The notes beneath the pieces are model-generated. The model was not told the origin of the DNA. It ran no database searches and saw only the letters and a program-made list of their open reading frames with translations. Source: Galbula dea (taxonomy: Eukaryota; Chordata; Aves; Piciformes; Galbulidae). Taken from it: DNA of 64,000 bases. Positions 34,201-48,149 of the stretch are shown one piece after another; within the stretch, counting starts at the first letter, position 1; each line of letters begins with the position of its first letter. The position numbers were made by a program, and so were the translations under genes. The DNA lies in assembly GCA_013399015.1 (NCBI GenBank), contig VWZX01010669.1, positions 107,549 through 171,548 of the forward strand, written 5' to 3'.

Positions 34201-37200
34201 TGGGATGATGACTGACACCAGACCAAGAAGTCAGTGGTTTCTTTCCTAAACCAAGGATGTTTGGACTATTTCTAGGAAAACTGAGGAAAGAATTGAACTC
34301 ATGGGAGAGACTTGAAATGAAAAAAGGAAGGGAGAGAGTTCCAGGCATTGGGGGTTGCAGAGACATGGGAGATACTTCGACATAATCTTTTGGCCATATG
34401 CACCCCCTTTCATGGTCATGCTTGGCTTACAGTTCCATTCCTGAGGACAGCCAGGAAAAAACCCATTAATAGCACCGAGTAGTTTCCACCTCCCTAAAGA
34501 ATGATAGCCTTCTCTGGCTGACCTCTGCAACAGGCATGTCAGCCAGGAACAGACTCTGTGCACTCAACCAGCAGCTCATGGTTGTGCTTTTTCCCTAGGA
34601 GGCATGCTCACTGGAGTCCCCAGATGCCATTCCCGACAGCCCCATTGCCTAATATGGTGTTTTGTCGAGGCATTGTCGGGGGAGGGCTGGTGGTGGAGAA
34701 GGTGTTGCCTCCAGCATGCGCTTCTCAGACCCTCGGGAGAAGTGTTCTTCGCTGGGTTGTAACCATGCCTTTTGAGTTACAGGGGGAAAAGGCTGTAGAA
34801 GGTCCAATTACCACTGGATTGATACCAAATGTCAACTGGGGCTTCTACTAAGTAAAGTTAACTCCTGCCACACAGTTTCTAAGACAAGAGTTAATGGTTT
34901 CTTTGCAGTGCTTTAAGAAGTCAAGAATATTGCTTTTCAGTGAGTTCTGTCACGCCAAACACAGAACTTGGGTTATTCATTGGTTGTGAAACTTGTAAAG
35001 CAGCTGTAAATATATAACTCCACACCAAGAAAATGAATTAACTTAGCAGTTCTGTCTACACAGCTACGCAGAAAAGATAGTATATTGTGTAGTTAACAAA
35101 TAAAGTGAAAACACAACTGTCACTTAGATAACATCTCCAAAAATGCTTTCATGCCTCAGCCTTGTCATGAGATGCATTCAGGATCCAGTTTGACATGGGA
35201 TATGAGCACTTAAAGCCTAGACATTTTTATTTGTGATTTATAATTATACATGCCCAGATACACTCTTGAAAATCATAAGGAGATGCAACTTGACCCATTA
35301 CTGACAATTTTCCATCACTGTTCCACATTTACTATGTTCAGTTTTTCAGACAAAATCTCTTGCTATGAATGTGGATAACTAAGCTTTAAAAAGTCCCATG
35401 AGACCATGTGCTAAAAGTTACAGAAATGCTTAAGAATCATGCTAAATTGAGATGTATCATTATTTAAAGTTTCAATTCCATTTTAGGTCTGGCTGCACTG
35501 ATATCCGAGCTGCAATAGCCACAAGAAGTTTTGGCAGGGAGTTGGCAGGGTGCTTATGCGTGGCAGCCAGTTTGCAAGGGTTCTAAATTGCCACTTCCAC
35601 TGGCTTCTGACAGCAACAAGCATAGAAACTCCCTGACATCATATATATTAATTTTCACATTGGAGTGTAAACATAACGAGGCATGCTTGATGGTTCTACA
35701 CAGTCTCTAGGTCTTACTACTTTGCTGGGAGAAAAGTATTCTGGAGACTTGCAGTTCAGACCATTCAAGACCTACAAGTTATCAGCAATTATACTGGAAA
35801 AGATAGCTGGCTGAATAACCCTTCTCATCTTGTGACTGTACTCATGATCAAGTTTGTTTTGGATAGGCTTAGGAATGATATTGGAAATGAGTAGTAGGGT
35901 TTGTTGGTTTTTTTCCCCTTAGTTGAAGGAAATGACCTTGAGCATTAAATCAAGGCTTGCACGGTCTAAAGATAGCATTTCACCATCACTGGGCTGCAAC
36001 ATTCACAAGAGGGAGGAGCAAAGTCTTCTATACTAATTTTTAACCTGCAGGGAGATATAGATTAGTTACAACCCAGCAAAGACTCTGGTCTGATCAGTCA
36101 AGGGCTTCAGGAACTCTCCTGGTCTGACCAGAGGGCTTACTTTTATTTACCTGAAAGACAAACCAGGACTATAGCTGCATTATCATACATACAGGTATGA
36201 TATCTGTCTATGTAACAGCAGCATAGTAAAGTGACTTCCATATGTCAAAGACCACGAGGATGGCCACTCAATGCTTTTTGTCACAAAAACCTGTCAACTT
36301 GTGTCAAATATAGGTAGGTGGATTAAGCTTGAGGACATAGTCTCAAGGGATCATACAAATATAACTATTACGTAGGCATTCCTAAAGTGCTGACTCTGCT
36401 AGTCAGACAAAAATAGACAAAATGCTGCTTTGGGGAGAGACTGTGGCTCACTCCAGCCCTTGTGCAGTTGTCATGTGCAAGGATTGTCCCCTGCATGTGG
36501 CCCCTTAGGACATGAAAACTGCCATTGTGGCACATGGCTTTCTCCTGGGATAGATGCTCTACTGAAATTGATGCAAGAGGAAGGACCAAGTATGTGGAAG
36601 AGTTGCTTAGCAGACCTCATGATCAGAACATCAGCAGAGAGAAGCAGTAAAGCTTCTTTGTTTTTCTGTTACATACATTCTCTGCAAAAAAAGTGCACTA
36701 AAGAAAAGTTGCAAAATGATTTAACATATTCTATGAGTCACTTTACCTAAGACAGACTCACAGTGGCATCAGTGATGTGATTAAAAGCAATAGCCTTATC
36801 TTTTAGAAGACAGGAATGTGCTCAACAAATGATAGACACTACCATAACACGATGAGTATTTCATTGGGAAACTGTACTGTTAGCAGATCCCAGATTAAAT
36901 GATCTGTGAAAGAGAGGGCTTGATTCAAAGTAATTTGTAATCAATAAAAGCAGTTTTATTGTGTTCAGACAGACTTAAATTGAAGTAAATACTATTCTTA
37001 TCAATAAAGAGTGGAATACTCAACATTTTGCAAAATTTGAGCACAGTCATGCAGGTAGGATCTGCCCACTGCCTCATGAGTTTCAGTTCTCTGTTGAGAA
37101 ATAATAGGATTTGCATGAAGCTTCTGCAGAGAGCTCTCAATCTGAGTAGAAAGTAGAAAAAGTAATACCAGCTGAAACAATGACCTTTTAAAATGAACAT

Positions 37201-40200
37201 TCATGGACATTTCCAATGTTCCTTTCAAAATAAAGCTACAGAAACTATTGTCATCAGACTTCAGTTCTGTCTTAAGAGCAAAAGTCATTCTAAAGGACTG
37301 AAGTGAAGAAGCAATGGTGCTCTGGTGGCTATTATTGTGGCCAACAGTGTGATGGAGCTAGAATGATAAATTTATTTAAGTATTTCTGTTTTCTGTTTCC
37401 ACATGTAATGATGATGTAGACAGGTGGGGCTGTCTGTTATGGCTCACTGTGACTATTTCTAGTTAGACATGAAAACAGAAACCTTAGGTTAAATACTGTC
37501 TTTTATTGCAACAAAATGAATAAATCAGTATGTTCACTGAGGCTAAAATTGTTTTTTATACTGCAACAATTAAAAGCATCATAATCCAGTGATGCATCCT
37601 GGGGTAGGAACTGCAGAGGAAATAAACTTAGAGTTTGCTTAAAAAAATAGTTTTGCAAATGCTTAAAATTCAAAAACATTCCTAATGAATTTCATCTTGT
37701 AGGGAAAAACAAACCCAAGGATAATAATTAGTCTCAGCATGTAATCTCACCTACAATACTTCTGTTTCAGGAATAATGACAATACTTCCAATTATAAAGA
37801 ATTTTATGGGCCACAAGAACCAATAAATCCACTGTATGATAAATGCAGAATGTTCCTTGACTTAATGACTGAAAAACTGAATGTACAATTGGAACAAAAG
37901 CCTAGTAAGAGTGAATTATGTGAAATAGTTGAATCACCAAAGAAACCATTTATAGATCCTCTTAGGGAGCTGCAGTGTAATTGGCTATTCTGGATTTGGT
38001 CTTCACTGCCATCCCATAATTGTGGAAGTGTATAAAGCAAACATTGCTTGTTTAGTGTGTTTTCCTTGCAGTTCCCATCTTTCTAAAATGATCTTATCAT
38101 ATGTAAGCTTCTACACCTTTCTTATTTTTAATGAAAACTTTGTTTTCATATAGGAAAAAAGAACATTGTAACCACGACCTTGAACAAAAATAGTTTCTTT
38201 GATAAAATTCGTGTTTATATATCTTTATTCTCTTCATCTGTGCAAGCAGACTATTCAGTAAAGAACAACTTCATCCATGCATTGAAACTGCTCACATTTA
38301 ATTTCTAGTAGGTAGGAGGCAGCCATCAGCAGTCAGCACCCTCACTTCTCTGGCACTCTTGAAGTTGCATATGTACTGTAACTGGGAACTAGAAAGCTGC
38401 CAAGTGTTGACAGTGTTTAAAATAGATAAACAAAGCTAAAGTTGGTGGCTTTAGTCTAGTTATCAAGTTCCCAAGCATTCTCAGACTCATTTTTAACCTG
38501 CTCAGCCCACAAGGCACCAACATAAACTAAATAAATTCCATTTGTATTGCCATTGTATCTTTCTTCCCTTATTTTATATCAAAGAAATTAATCCTTGAAA
38601 GTTAGTTCCTGAATATTTGTGCATCTAAGAGAAAAAAAAATATTCATGCTGGTATCTCAGGTCACAGACTAGCAATAGACTACAATTTGGGGGTCACACT
38701 TGCTGGAAATTTTTTGATTAAACATTTTTCCATTGAGCTTTTCACAATTGCAGTTTTCTATCTTATTCCATCACTTAAAAATTAATTTATATATTTATTG
38801 AGCTTGCAAAACCGAAATTTTGTGATGTTATCTATCTTGCAAGACATTTGTCAGCAAAGTTATACTATCTATATAGCAAAAGGATGAGGTAATTCAGTTT
38901 GCCCTCATGACTGTACCTTTATGAGAAGATTTTCGTATTTTCCTGTATTATAACACTATCTCTGTTTATATACCATCAATTTAATCTAAGTCTAAAACTT
39001 AGATTAAAACCCCACTCCTGAAATTCTATATTCCTCATCTACCTGGTCTCAACTATCTGAGCCATTCATTACTGTTACTTTACATGATGCATGATGTGGT
39101 TCTGGCTCTAGTTAAACAGGGGACAGAGTTAACTGACTCCATGAAGATTTTCAGCCAGATGGGTGCTTATGTCTAAAGGATAGAAGCAGCATTCCTGTTT
39201 TTACTTTGTAAAACCAACAATAAAACAGTCCTGAAACATCTGATCTGGACTTCTCAACCCTTACAGTTTCTTTCCTGGAAGCCCTAGCTCTGCTCAGTCT
39301 CAGCAGGTAGCACAGACTTCTGTCTTCTGCTGTATTAATAAAGGGCTGTAGCTGTGGTGGAAGCCCTGCAGAACCACTCCCACTATACTATAGTTAGGCT
39401 GTGAGGGTTCGCTCTGCCTTTTTTACAGCGTATGCTAAAAAGGTCCCATTAAGGTCTGTGAGCAGATTCACCCTGGCCATATAAAACTGATGGTCTGAAT
39501 AGTATTTGCCGGTGACCTGTAAGGGGCGCTGCTGGCTAACAGCATTGCCAGTGTCCTCCCTTTACTGTCTGGATTCCCAGCCTCAGGTATGACTAGGATT
39601 TCCAGAGAGCAAGGAGCAGTCAGAGCAGGTCTTATTCTTGTCTTCAAGTTAAAAAATAGTGATCTGGCTCATAGGTCAAAATTCAGTGATTTATGTTTTA
39701 GTATCGGCAGGGCCAAAAGAGACACAGCTGCAGAGAGCAGTCAAACTTTGTAAGTGGCAATGTTTGGGAGATTGTTTTCTGCACAAAACCAAAATGTATG
39801 AACACAGTTCATACATTCTTAGATTTATTAAATGTTGTAGCACATTTTTAGTGTGTTAAATTGCCTGCAAAATAATATGATTTTTGGCAGCAGGTGTGTG
39901 AATGTGAAATCAAGCTTTCAAAATGACTCCTAGCCCAGTGAAGAGGAATTCTTGTTTTAATTAATCCAAATCTTTAAATAATCCAAATTTTTGTCATGTA
40001 TTTACTGAAATCAAGTAATTTACTAATCAAGAAAGATTTTTCCTATGTAAAATAAGTATGGTGTAAAAACAGGCTTTATTCTCAATTTCCTATCCTTCCT
40101 GGCAATAGTTTGTTAATCTGGAAGCAAATATCTTCATTTAGTTCAAGAAATTCCCTAGTGAAAAATGCAATCAAATAACAACAAGATATGATACCAGAGA

Positions 40201-41530
40201 CAGCAGTACACTAAGTAATGCTAACTTTTTCTTTCTGAAAGCTGCAAACATAATAAAGTGGACTACGTTATTGGATTAAAAACTTTATAAAACAAAGAAC
40301 TGCTGCTCAGGAATGACAGCAATTTATTCTTCAAATTTAACAATATATTTTCAATGACAGTTGCACTTCTAATTATAGGATAAAAGTCAGCAATAAAGTT
40401 GAAAGGGCAGTTATTTCAAGAGATGAATACTTAACCACTAAAGAACTTCCTCACAGATTGTCCAGATAATTTCCAAACCAGCTCAGGAAGCATTTTCCTA
40501 ATTTAGAAAAACGTTTTCACTCTTGCTCAACCCAAATCACAACACTGGCTTTTTACTGAACTACCCTGAAATATTTCACTCTGAATGGAGGAAAGCAAAT
40601 GCAGCATTGTTTTATGGAAATCACATTATGGACCCAATGCTCTGCATAACTAGAGTGAGTTCCACAAAAGACTGTGTCTGCTGTTGTTCAGTGCGTTCAG
40701 GTGAGTCCTGAGAGCCATGTGAGTATGTGCAGACAGTGGCAAATCATTCCACTTAGAGAGCTTAATTCAGGGGAAAATTAGGGCCTTGACATAAATCTGT
40801 GGTGATGTGAATTCACACAAGCTAACTTATTTCAACAAATTATAAGGAAGCATTTGAGACATGCTGATAGGTTTCTTTTTGAGCAAATTTCAGACTAAAA
40901 TGTTTCACCAGTTTAAAATGAAAACCTGCTGACATTCCCATTCCATAGTTTTTGAAATGTCAACTTTTCTTTGAGGGTCAGGGCAAAACCAAACATGTAC
41001 ATGTTACGATTTCCCCAGGACTGAATTTCTCAGCTTGTTATTAGATCTTTGTTAAAGCAGTATGTACTGCAGCTGTGTCTAAACATTGTCATGACTGTGT
41101 CTAAATACCAAATAAGAAATGCATTTGCTTTAAGTCTATTTGACATTGGGTGACACATAATTTGATACTCTGTTATCTCTCAGGAAGGAAGAGTCTTCTC
41201 AGACTTTCTTCAGATAAGGAGCACTTTCCTGTCATCTGCACTTCAGTGCTGTCCCTCCTCCTTAGAGACAGTGTCTTTCAGAATGGGATTGTAATGAGGA
41301 ATCCTGACATGGGGCTGTCAGGTGCATAGGTGATTAGAGATACTTTCAAGTAGCTAATCACTAATAATCCACTACTTATGTCAACCTGAAATTTTAACCC
41401 AATGCTAATTTTCAGTCGTCAGGCTTGTGGAAACTAACTCAAGATGAGAAAGAAGGTAGTAGCATCCATTTAGTTTACTGGAGTAAGTCATGTTTATGGG
41501 CTATGAAAATCAGGAGCTGCTACTGAGCAC

Positions 41531-41619
41531 TGATGTTCCAGTACGTGCTCACTGCAGGGGAGTTGTTCTAGACGACCTTTAAAGGTCCCTTCCAACCCAA
41601 GCTATTCTATGATTCTATG
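41531..41619 (+). mobile_element. CR1 LINE, short 3' tail
   Basis: 'tgctcactgcaggggagttg', 'aaaggtcccttccaaccca' and the terminal repeat 'attctatgattctatg' give a clear CR1 3' end of about 90 bases in intron 1. Confidence 0.92.
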
Positions 41620-44600
41620 CCAGCCAAAGATGATGTGTCTTGAGAAGAATTAAAAACATCCCCAACATATCTGGCAATGCAGGAAAGCTTTGTATCAGAG
41701 TTTCAGTTTTGCTGAAAATGAATCAGAGGTTACTCTAAACCTCAGGAACTTACCTATTTAATGAGAATTTTATGTACTGACTTTGGGAGTTTTGGGGGTT
41801 GTGTTTTTTACATAAGCTTGTTTACATACATATATTTCTTGCTGTTCAGATACCTGGAATTCAGCATTGTACTGAAAAACTTTTAGGAGTATTTTTGTGG
41901 AGAAAAAAAAAAGGACTTTTTCTGTAGGTAAAAATTTAGGATATCTAAGGCCCCAGAGATCTATGGAACAAGGCAAATCTTTGGTGGATTCTGCAGCAAT
42001 ATTTATGTACATGAAAGTCACATATGTCCCTTTGTGGGTGTTAAGCATACGAAATTACATACATTCCTCTGTGTTAATACTGCCTCTCAATCTCATTTTT
42101 CAGCAGTGAGGACAACGGCGAGAAGAACAAACCTTCACTTTAAAAGTCACTTCACTTTGCCTTTAGGGAAAACACTGGAGCAGGATGTTTGTAGACAAAC
42201 TGTGAGGGTTTGCATCAGTAAATCTCCAAGTGACAAGTATAAAAAATCTCTTACAAAGCATGACAGCAAAATACATTTGAGATGCCATCGTGGGTAATAG
42301 TCACAGCTCACTGAATATACTATGTCTTCAGCTAAAAAAGCTGCTGGGTAAGAGAGAAACCTTCATTGCAAAACGTGGAAATGCATAACAAGGGCAAAGA
42401 AAAAGGGGCAGAGGACAGAGGTCAGATTTCCCCTTTAAAAATAGGGCTAAGGAAAGCTTAGATGAGAGATTAGTAAGGCTGGAGGGAATGCCATGGAAAA
42501 AATGTCACCAGGCATCTGACCCTCTGTGCCTTCACTGAAGTCTGCATCTGTGGAGGAGTGGCAGCCACAGCCTTCATTGGTATTACACTCCTCTTTGGGA
42601 CTAAAATAAGGTTTTTGGCCTAGATACTATGTTCTTATAAAAACAGAAGATGCCAAATGTGCTACAGTGTGTGTATGTATATCTCTACCTACACGAATAT
42701 AACAGCACGAGACCCAGAAGCTTTTAGTCAATTAATTACTCTATCTGCATGGCATTTCTCATGTGACTGTTCCTAGATATCTCTCCACAGATATTCTCCA
42801 CATTCTGGTGATGTGTATTTGGGGATAACTGGTTTCTGTAAAATTTGCTAGGAAGAAGGTTTTAGTGGTACTGGAAACTAATAAAGCAGTTGAAGAAGAA
42901 CAGAAATGCAATGCTATGTATATTCAGATGTGCAAATGGTTTGAAATGTTTCATTTCAGGTCAGAAAACAGTGAAAGGCCCTACCACACTAGCTCAGATT
43001 GATAAGAGGAAGATTTTCTTCCTTCTAGAACAGTTGGTACTGGTGCTAGAGGCCATAATTTTTGCATTTCTCTTGCACAGAAAAGATCTCATGGCAGAAA
43101 GCTATGAAAATGAACATAAAAATGCCCAAGGGTTGGAATTCAACAACTATTCAGTAACTATGTCTTTCTCATTCATGAGCACACTGGAGTAGGTGAGTAT
43201 CAAGGAGTATAACTTATCCTATCAACTGAAGCAGTAAGCTTTACATCTGAGGGTCTCTTTCAGCATTAACTTCATCTGTATTTGGTTTACTTTCATCACA
43301 AATTCAGGGATTTGAGAGACAACAATATTTAGAATAGGCTTTTGTACAAGGCTTGCGTGCTGGCTGAGCAAAGCATGGCTCCTGTTCAAGAAAGCAGTAA
43401 CCCTTGGAGCTAGTTTGTGCGTTACTTTTGCTCAGACCTTATCTAATATCTTCCATCCAGTAGGTTCAATAACAAGTTGTGAAGCAAAAGTGTCTGCTAA
43501 TTATGTCTATGCATGCAGAGCTAAGATTTTGTAAACAGAAATCTGTATGAAAGAGAAAAGAATCTTCATCTGTGCCTCTGTGTGATTGAAAACTACTCTT
43601 GGCATTCATGATCAAAATTAGGAAGTTATTCTCAACCTGTAAAGTGGTGATAGTGTGCATTTTAATACAGATACCTCTCAGAAAGCATCATGGTACTACT
43701 GAACAACGCTTCCAGACACTCACTGAAACCACCACTTGATCCTATGGAGAATTAAATTAGAACGGAGCTTTTTGTAATAGTCACCTGATCGAAATAACTT
43801 GCTGGAGCAATCACATATAAGGACAACTGCCCTAAGAAGTAGATCACATGCTATTTTCAATTAGTACTAAGGCCAGAGGTCAGCAAATTATGTAAGAAGT
43901 ATTTCCTAATCTCCAGGGAAGGGAGAGCAATGACTCTTTTGAACATGTTCCATAGCTGCAATATACAGCCGGACTCCCTTCTTGCTGCAGTGTCTCTACA
44001 GTTTTAGGAACACAGAGACGGAACGTGGGTTTACTCTAAACTGTGGAATAGGTCACCCAGCCATGCTTGCATGTCCTTGTAATGCAACTCCCTGCACTGC
44101 ATAGAAGTCACATGCACTGACCAACTTGCAAGTTATCATATTCATCTTTCCTGAAACAAAAAAGGCATGGGACAATTTTTAGGATGGTGCATTTTTGGTT
44201 TTATTTTGGAACCTTTCTCAGACTGTGCCACTTTTTACTTTCTCTTCAATAACCCTTCAGCACTACCTCAGGAGGTCTAGCCCTACCAGAGAGCAGGGCA
44301 TGCAACTTATCAGTATTATGACATCTAACACCACCATGGCTAGCTGAAGCAGAAGCCACAGGTTATTTTGGCACTTTCAACTGAAAATACACATAAAGAC
44401 ACTTGGCCAACCAGTACAGGATTGTGGGTGTGATTGGTCTTTCTCAGAAGAGGCAGTTCTAAGCCGTGTGCAAGTAAGACATCTTGCATCACTTAGCCTA
44501 GGATCCACTGACTGCTCTGTGGAGATGCCATTAGCAATACAGACATAGGTAACAGGAGAGGGAAACCAGAGACAATCCACTTCATTTTGTGAAAGCTGCA

Positions 44601-47600
44601 TTTTTCAGGGGTCTGAAAGGTCTCTGAGCAGAAATCTACCTTCATAATTCTTGAATCCACAGTATCCTTCTTTCTCTCCCTACAGCATCTCAGGAAATGG
44701 TGAAAATTGACTGAAATTTTTACCAAAACATGCTTGCTAGAACAGCTTCCTGGACATAAAATCTTCATCTTGGCTGAACCACCTCCCAGTTCAGTGAGCT
44801 TTAAGAGCTAAAACCACACCTGACAAATTAGGGAAACTAAATTCCAGAAACAGAATTATAGAGATTCCTTAGTCCACATATCTTTTGTTGAACACATTGT
44901 AGAATGTTCAGAACTGCTTTATTACTTAATATTTAAAGTGCTCATTACTGACAGCTAAAAGTGTCCTTGATATAACCAGTCATTCATCTAAGAATACAAA
45001 GCTGTCGGAGGACTAAGCTAGAGTGTAAAAGAAGAAGAGAAATTAATATTGATTTGAACAGCAATACAACTTTGTTTCCTCTCAACAGTGAAAAAAAAGA
45101 AATTTAATTTTGAGTTGATTTAGAGAATTAGCTTAGCCATAAACCAGAAAATACTGACTCCTTCTTAAATAAAGCAGGTAAAACCAGCTGCATCTCCCAA
45201 AGAATGAAAAAATGGCAGTGTAATTTTTTCTCTTTTTTATTTTATTTTTATCAGTGGACCCAGCAGATTACAGAAGGGTGCACCATTCTTTGCTCAGGGC
45301 AATCTGGACCCAATACTCTTTCATTTATTGAAGGGGAGAATTGTAGTATCACATACAAATAATGCTAGAGTAGAATTCACTCTTTGACTTCTTGTAAAAC
45401 AAGATTGTAGAAAATCCTTAAACACTAATTAAATATAGAAAATAACTCTGCTACTTTCTTGTAAAAGGTACTCACAAAAAAGGCAGACATGTAAATATGT
45501 CCATAGTGTGAGTGAGGAGTTCACGTTACCATTATAATCAATGCAAGTAGATTTTATTGAACATAAAATAGCAGCTTATGGTTCAATTAATTTTCTTAAA
45601 CATAGGTAATCGACAGCATTCAGATGCTGTAACATATCCTTCTGATTTCTAGCTGCTACTCCAGGGTGACTGCAGATCTTCCACAGTTCCTGAGTCATAT
45701 CTGCTAGCCAAAAATGGGTATTCTGTGTATGGCAGTAGACACCTATATTTAGGCAACTGCTGGCTGGTCAGCAGAGCAGCAGTCTGGGCTCTGCTGACTG
45801 TAATGACCTGCCATCCGTGACTCCAGTTGGAACAGGGACACCTAGTTCACTTGCACAAGCTTCCATTTAGGTATCTGATTCCTAATCCAGAGATCTTCTG
45901 TGCCAAGGTAAAGACCATTAGGATCTTTGTACGGTTGCAAACTTATAAAAATTTTCAATGAACTAACATGGACATTCATGGCAGATCAGTCCTCTCTTTC
46001 CTAACTCTTAAAACACCAACTCCTCAAAGTGACTAAGAGGAGAGAAGGGAGGGCTCAATGAGAGGAGAAGGGGCTGTTTCTCAGCCACACTACTCCTCAG
46101 ACTCAGGAGACAAAGCTGTTTGTAGTGGGACTGAGAAAACTCTGATCATAACTTAATAATTCTGTACATCTGCCTTGTCCTTTATTTTACAGATTTTTAC
46201 ATTCAGTGCAAAGCCACATTAGTGTCTGCATAAGAACAACCTGTTTCCCTTCAGTCTAGAACAATTAACTTAGAAACTCTAATTTAGTAGAATCTCTGCA
46301 CTTTCCCCAAGTAAAAAGTCTAGTTAGGGACCTATCACAAGGGAAATTGCCCCAGGTAGTTTAATTTTAAACTTGATTTGCACTTCAAGTTCAAAGAATC
46401 CTCTTGATGTCCCCTCACGAAACATGAAATATGTTTTGCAACATATTCTCCAAGGACCATAGCAGCTACTAATGTTTTGATAACTGAGGTGTCCCCAGAT
46501 CTTTCTGCTGTTTTTTGGCTATGCAACCACAGACCTCCTGTTTGGTAGATCCCTGAAACTAATATGAAGAAATTAATTCAGTTTTTCATGGAACAGAAAG
46601 GTACTGTAGCATAGTTGTGTCTTTTTTAAAGCTCTCTCAAAGTGATATATTTAGGAGGTATGAGGGGAAAGAACTGGGCAGTCCTTTATTTATCTTCCCA
46701 ACAGGTGCAGCAAAGGGAGGCACAAAGGCAGCATTTGCTAGTTTCAGTTTTGCCAAGTACAAAGCAGCCTCTGGTCTGCTGAAAGACTATTCCCTGTTTC
46801 CCTTCTGAAGTCAGTGAGTTTTTTAGTTTAGTGTAACAATATTAAATATTCCTCCTGTGCATAGATGCACTGCTTTTCTCACAGGGTGGACAAGATTTTC
46901 AAGTCAGTAAGAACAACAGTAAGCCAGATCACTCTTGCTTTATCCTCCTACATGAGTACTAAAATAAAACCAAAACATTGTATAAGAAAAAACCAATATA
47001 GTTCCTTCAATTTACACTATATGAAGTCAAAACATAAAACATCCAAAATAAATCAGATTTAGGGCTTTTACTTTGCCAGTGTAGGGGTTTTTCAATCAAA
47101 TTAATCTGATTGGAAAAGCAGTCTTAAATGTAGGAGGGATGGAGGCAGAAGTTCAAAGAGTAAATCTGAGATGCTCTGGTATCTCAGGAGGAAGTGTGGG
47201 AGCAACACAGAAATTAGCAATGGGAAGGCAAAGGCAGCCCAAGAACAACTCAATTTGCAGCATGCAACAAGATCTGTGCAGGAGGACACTGCTCTGTAGG
47301 GCTCAGGATGGGAGCATGGCCCACCCTAATGGATCTGATTACAACAGTTAGGCGTAAGTTTGCTTTCCGTTTGTGAGGGCTTTAAATCTATTAGTTAGAG
47401 GTGATGAAGAGAAACTTTCTAAAGAATTGAGAGGGAAAATAAGATGAGGGGTTACAGTTTCCTCATCCACCAAAACTCATTTATCTGACTTTAATACAGT
47501 GCTTGTAAATGATATATATGGGCCTGACTTTGAGCGTGATTTGGCTTCAAGACTGAAGGTAGTTAGAAAGAGTGAGAATGTATTTTACAGTTGGTCCTGC

Positions 47601-48080
47601 AGAGGGGCAATGATGGTGGCAAAAGATGGATGTCTGCATGCTTTTCTTTTGCCTCACTGAAGCATTTATCTATGCAGCAAGAACAGCAATAGCTGCACTA
47701 CCCAGTTTGATGCCATAATAAAATGATTATACAGGTCCAGTCTTCTGCATGGAAGCACTAAGCAATGTTATACAATGTTCACATGCAGGTTTCTTGAGTT
47801 TTCAGGAAATCTTTCCCTCAACAGTGTTAATTTTGACACAAGCCAAATCCATATACCAAAGCAGATTTTCCATTTATCTTCTTTTTCACCTCTGAAAAAT
47901 TGTCTAGTCTTGAAAATATAATATTAAAAGAAATCTTAATTTAATTAACTCTTATCCAGCCTTGGTACTGAGATTGATTTCCAACTCCAGTGCTGTTCTA
48001 CACATCTACTTATATGATTTATATGCCTAGCTGACTTGTTCAACAGTGCCTATTATCTTAGACCAGATTTAAATTTATAA

Positions 48081-48149
48081 ATAGAATTCTAGAAGAATAT
48101 AGAAGAATTATAGAATAAATAGAATTATAGAAGAATCATACAATGAAAC
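48081..48149. repeat. Degenerate tandem repeat of an ATAGAAGAATT-like unit
   Basis: About 70 bases of repeated 'atagaattatagaagaat' type units with small length differences. Simple low-complexity expansion in intron 1. Confidence 0.75.

Noticed and set aside
36430..36750. Cys-rich plus-strand ORF of 106 codons
   Set aside because: No family match, no splice sites at sensible places, and the cysteines have no regular spacing like a zinc finger.
42034..43192. Joining the plus-strand exon-like segments into one gene
   Set aside because: Reading phases of the segments at 28773, 37771, 42104 and 42960 cannot be chained consistently in order, so a single protein-coding gene is not supported.
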